In this document: one piece after another, positions 31,590 through 32,118 of the stretch
How the letters are laid out: each line of letters starts with the position of its first letter
Position numbering within the stretch: position 1 is the stretch's first letter
NCBI GenBank assembly: GCA_009885105.1
Contig: VFLI01000009.1
Coordinates: 1-32,118 of the forward strand
DNA: 32,118 bases
Source: Spirochaetia bacterium
GTDB lineage: Bacteria > Spirochaetota > Leptospiria > Leptospirales > Leptonemataceae
Direction: 5' to 3'
Program-made: the position numbers and the translations under genes
Notes under the pieces: generated by a model
Database searches by the model: none
What the model saw: the letters and a program-made list of their open reading frames with translations, nothing else
Told to the model about the DNA's origin: nothing

Positions 31590-32118
31590 ATGGCGCTTCG
31601 AGATGTAGATCTGGTTCCCTCCAAAAAAACAAGGCCTGGATGGAAGAAAATTGCTCTCGTGGCGCTCTCAGCGCTGGTAATTGCTTTCTTTACACGGCTG
31701 CTGATACACAGCCAGTGGATATTTCCCTTCAAGCTCGCCAACAATGAAATGAAACCGGCTTTGCTGGCCGGAGAAACGGTGCTGGTTCACAGAAGTGTAA
31801 AAGCGGGTGAAATCAAACCCGGAAGCATTCTTCTGCTGCATCTGCCTGGCAATCCTAAAAAGCTCATCGTTCGACGCGCGGCGGCTCTGTCCGGCCAGCG
31901 AATCCAGATCGTGGACAAACAGGTTTTCATCAATGAAGTTCCGCTTACCGAAAAATGGGAACAGGATATTGAAAAATCTCTTTCCTATGCGCCTGTGCCA
32001 GGATCCATCAACAACAGGGATAATACAGATCCGGTTCTGGTATCGCCGGGATTTGTTTATGTTCTGGCCGATGACCGGTTGAATGCCATGGACTCGCGGC
32101 ACTTTGGGCCGGTGCGGA
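31590..32118 (+). CDS. Signal peptidase I homologue lacking catalytic residues (partial, 3' end outside window)
   Basis: 176 residues to the window edge from the ATG at 31590; an in-frame TGA lies directly before it, fixing the start at or after this codon. There is an N-terminal membrane helix (about residues 19-38), then the S26A fold in order: box B NEMKPALLAGETVLVHR, box C around PGSILLLHLPG, box D PKKLIVRRAAALSG, a box E YVLADDRLNAMDSRHFG. The usual S-M of box B is E53-M54, the catalytic Lys of K-R is Arg95, and the Ser of the box E N-S-x-D-S-R motif is Ala, while D-S-R is kept. It should not cleave signal peptides by the Ser/Lys dyad. It is divergent from the RNase D gene. Confidence 0.85.
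   Translation, partial: MALRDVDLVPSKKTRPGWKKIALVALSALVIAFFTRLLIHSQWIFPFKLANNEMKPALLAGETVLVHRSVKAGEIKPGSILLLHLPGNPKKLIVRRAAALSGQRIQIVDKQVFINEVPLTEKWEQDIEKSLSYAPVPGSINNRDNTDPVLVSPGFVYVLADDRLNAMDSRHFGPVR

Noticed and set aside
31498..31632. Longer N-terminus of RNase D
   Set aside because: It overlaps the 5' end of the signal-peptidase-like gene, and the extra residues look non-coding.
1..32118. CRISPR array, tRNA/rRNA genes, insertion sequences, prophage
   Set aside because: No regular spaced repeats, RNA gene cores, transposase motifs or phage genes were seen on reading both strands; a formal scan was not possible.

Overview
The window looks like chromosomal DNA from a spirochaete of the Leptospira/Leptonema/Turneriella type. 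This is inferred from the combination of genes: fliD in a motility-like block, an enlarged LptF/LptG permease, a GT9 heptosyltransferase-like enzyme, a split transketolase, STAS/HATPase partner-switching genes, a DUF1820 protein, CoaX, and many secreted proteins of unknown function. Base composition is near even by eye. No rRNA, tRNA, insertion sequence, phage or CRISPR array was recognised. Genes are very tightly packed: several convergent pairs end within 1-10 nt of each other, and two divergent pairs have starts that nearly touch or overlap.

Layout. 1-3405 (minus): LptF/LptG permease, a pseudo-receiver/coiled-coil protein, and a secreted TPR plus beta-propeller-like protein cut by the window edge. 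3407-4462 (plus): GT9 glycosyltransferase. 4464-7184 (minus): 2-oxoglutarate dehydrogenase E1 (sucA). 7235-8203 (minus): a secreted, cysteine-rich alpha/beta-hydrolase with its own promoter, strong ribosome-binding site and terminator. 8204-8452: AT-rich non-coding DNA with a small direct/inverted repeat. 8453-13975 (minus): an anchored extracytoplasmic protein, a CBS-PAS-Fis regulator, a helical protein and FliD. 14089-14910 (minus): a secreted WG-repeat protein, divergent from a DUF1820 gene across an inverted-repeat-rich spacer. 15432-15755 (minus): a small membrane protein.

15844-20340 (plus) is a housekeeping run: aroE, folC, pepP, lgt. 20403-22369 is an accessory-looking patch: a TPR-like gene divergent from an ankyrin gene that overlaps a small unknown gene. 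22377-23240 (minus) is a secreted unknown. 26363-23305 (minus) is a six-gene run: membrane protein, transketolase N-terminal half, small helical protein, HATPase-fold protein, and two STAS anti-sigma antagonists. 26464-27498 (plus) is a secreted HExxH metallopeptidase candidate. 31497-27517 (minus) holds RNase D, HtrA/DegQ protease, BirA and CoaX. The window ends in a plus-strand signal peptidase I homologue.

The items most worth a second look are: the signal-peptidase-like protein, in which the Ser and Lys of the catalytic dyad and a third active-site Ser are all replaced; the link between half a transketolase and a partner-switching module; the regulator gene whose GTG start sits in the loop of a perfect 12-bp hairpin; the pseudo-receiver protein next to the LPS permease; and a candidate FliA promoter ahead of fliD. 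All functions are read from sequence motifs only; no database search was run.
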